Below, piece by piece: positions 5,431 through 5,634 of a stretch of DNA of 5,634 nt; within the stretch, counting starts at the first letter, position 1, and every line of letters starts with the position of its first letter. Source of the DNA: Chloroflexota bacterium (lineage in GTDB: Bacteria; Chloroflexota; Dehalococcoidia; SM23-28-2; RBG-16-64-32); the NCBI GenBank assembly GCA_022560365.1, contig JADFTG010000100.1, positions 1-5,634 on the forward strand, in the 5' to 3' direction. The position numbers and the translations under genes are program-made. The notes beneath the pieces are model-generated. The model did not search any database. It saw only the letters and a program-made list of their open reading frames with translations, and had not been told where the DNA came from.

Positions 5431-5634
5431 CACGCCCGAGCCCGCGCAGGACCGGCGGACGATCCTGCGGCTGGACGGCGTCAGCAAGATCTACCGTTCC
5501 GGCGAGTTCGAGGTGAAGGCGCTCGACGACGTTACGTTCCACGTGAAGGGCGGAGAGATCGTCGCCGTCATGGGCCCGTCCGGATCCGGCAAGACGACGC
5601 TGTTGACGATCGCCGGGGCGCTGCTGCGGCCATC
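5402..5634 (+). CDS. ABC transporter ATP-binding protein, MacB/LolD type (3' end cut by window)
   Basis: The first 77 codons of an ABC ATPase are visible. After a polar leader of about 20 residues comes ILRLDGVSKIYRSG, with Tyr31 as the A-loop aromatic that stacks on adenine, then EVKALDDV typical of the LolD/MacB branch. GEIVAVM leads to Walker A, GPSGSGKTT (58-66), which binds the ATP phosphates. The Q-loop, signature motif, Walker B and switch His lie beyond the window. It starts at TTG 5402, 29 bases inside the permease gene in another frame, with AGAAGG upstream. The overlap suggests translational coupling to keep permease and ATPase in step. It would power the permease next to it from the cytoplasmic face. 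The edge truncation comes from the window limit and does not indicate a broken gene. Confidence 0.9.
   Translation, partial: MTQSPSSKADTPEPAQDRRTILRLDGVSKIYRSGEFEVKALDDVTFHVKGGEIVAVMGPSGSGKTTLLTIAGALLRP

Overview
The window is high-GC bacterial DNA, roughly 60% or more by eye. It has short intergenic gaps, GTG and TTG starts as well as ATG, and purine-rich ribosome binding sites. The mix of a TatA-type translocase subunit, a membrane-anchored cyclophilin-like protein, a TolB/PD40 propeller lipoprotein and a MaoC double hot-dog protein would suit an uncultured Chloroflexota (Dehalococcoidia/SAR202-like) or another deep-branching lineage. That placement is inference; no rRNA or tRNA is present to anchor it.

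Layout from left to right: (1) 20-1145, minus strand, a likely two-gene unit. A cyclophilin-fold protein with one N-terminal membrane anchor and an eroded active site is followed by tatA. An extended -10 promoter lies just upstream of the first gene. (2) 1304-2138, plus strand, two small genes of unknown function. The first encodes a soluble helical protein of 87 residues. The second encodes a membrane-anchored exported protein whose real start may be a rare CTG at 1641, not the GTG at 1689. (3) 2128-4196, minus strand, a second unit. A lipoprotein beta-propeller with PD40/TolB repeats is followed 11 bases later by a double hot-dog MaoC-like protein. The last gene of this unit overlaps the plus-strand gene tail to tail by 11 bases. 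(4) 4303-5634, plus strand, an ABC exporter operon of the FtsX/MacB type. The permease gene is complete. The ATPase gene starts at a TTG inside the permease end and is cut by the window edge shortly after Walker A.

Working together: most products act at or outside the cytoplasmic membrane (Tat translocation, an anchored cyclophilin, a propeller lipoprotein, an anchored small protein, an MacB-like exporter). Only the ABC permease/ATPase pair is a clear functional unit. I see no CRISPR array, phage, transposon, toxin-antitoxin or restriction system. The points that merit a second look are the degenerate catalytic positions in the cyclophilin and MaoC proteins, the probable CTG start, and AT-rich elements in both divergent intergenic regions that read as -10 boxes on either strand.
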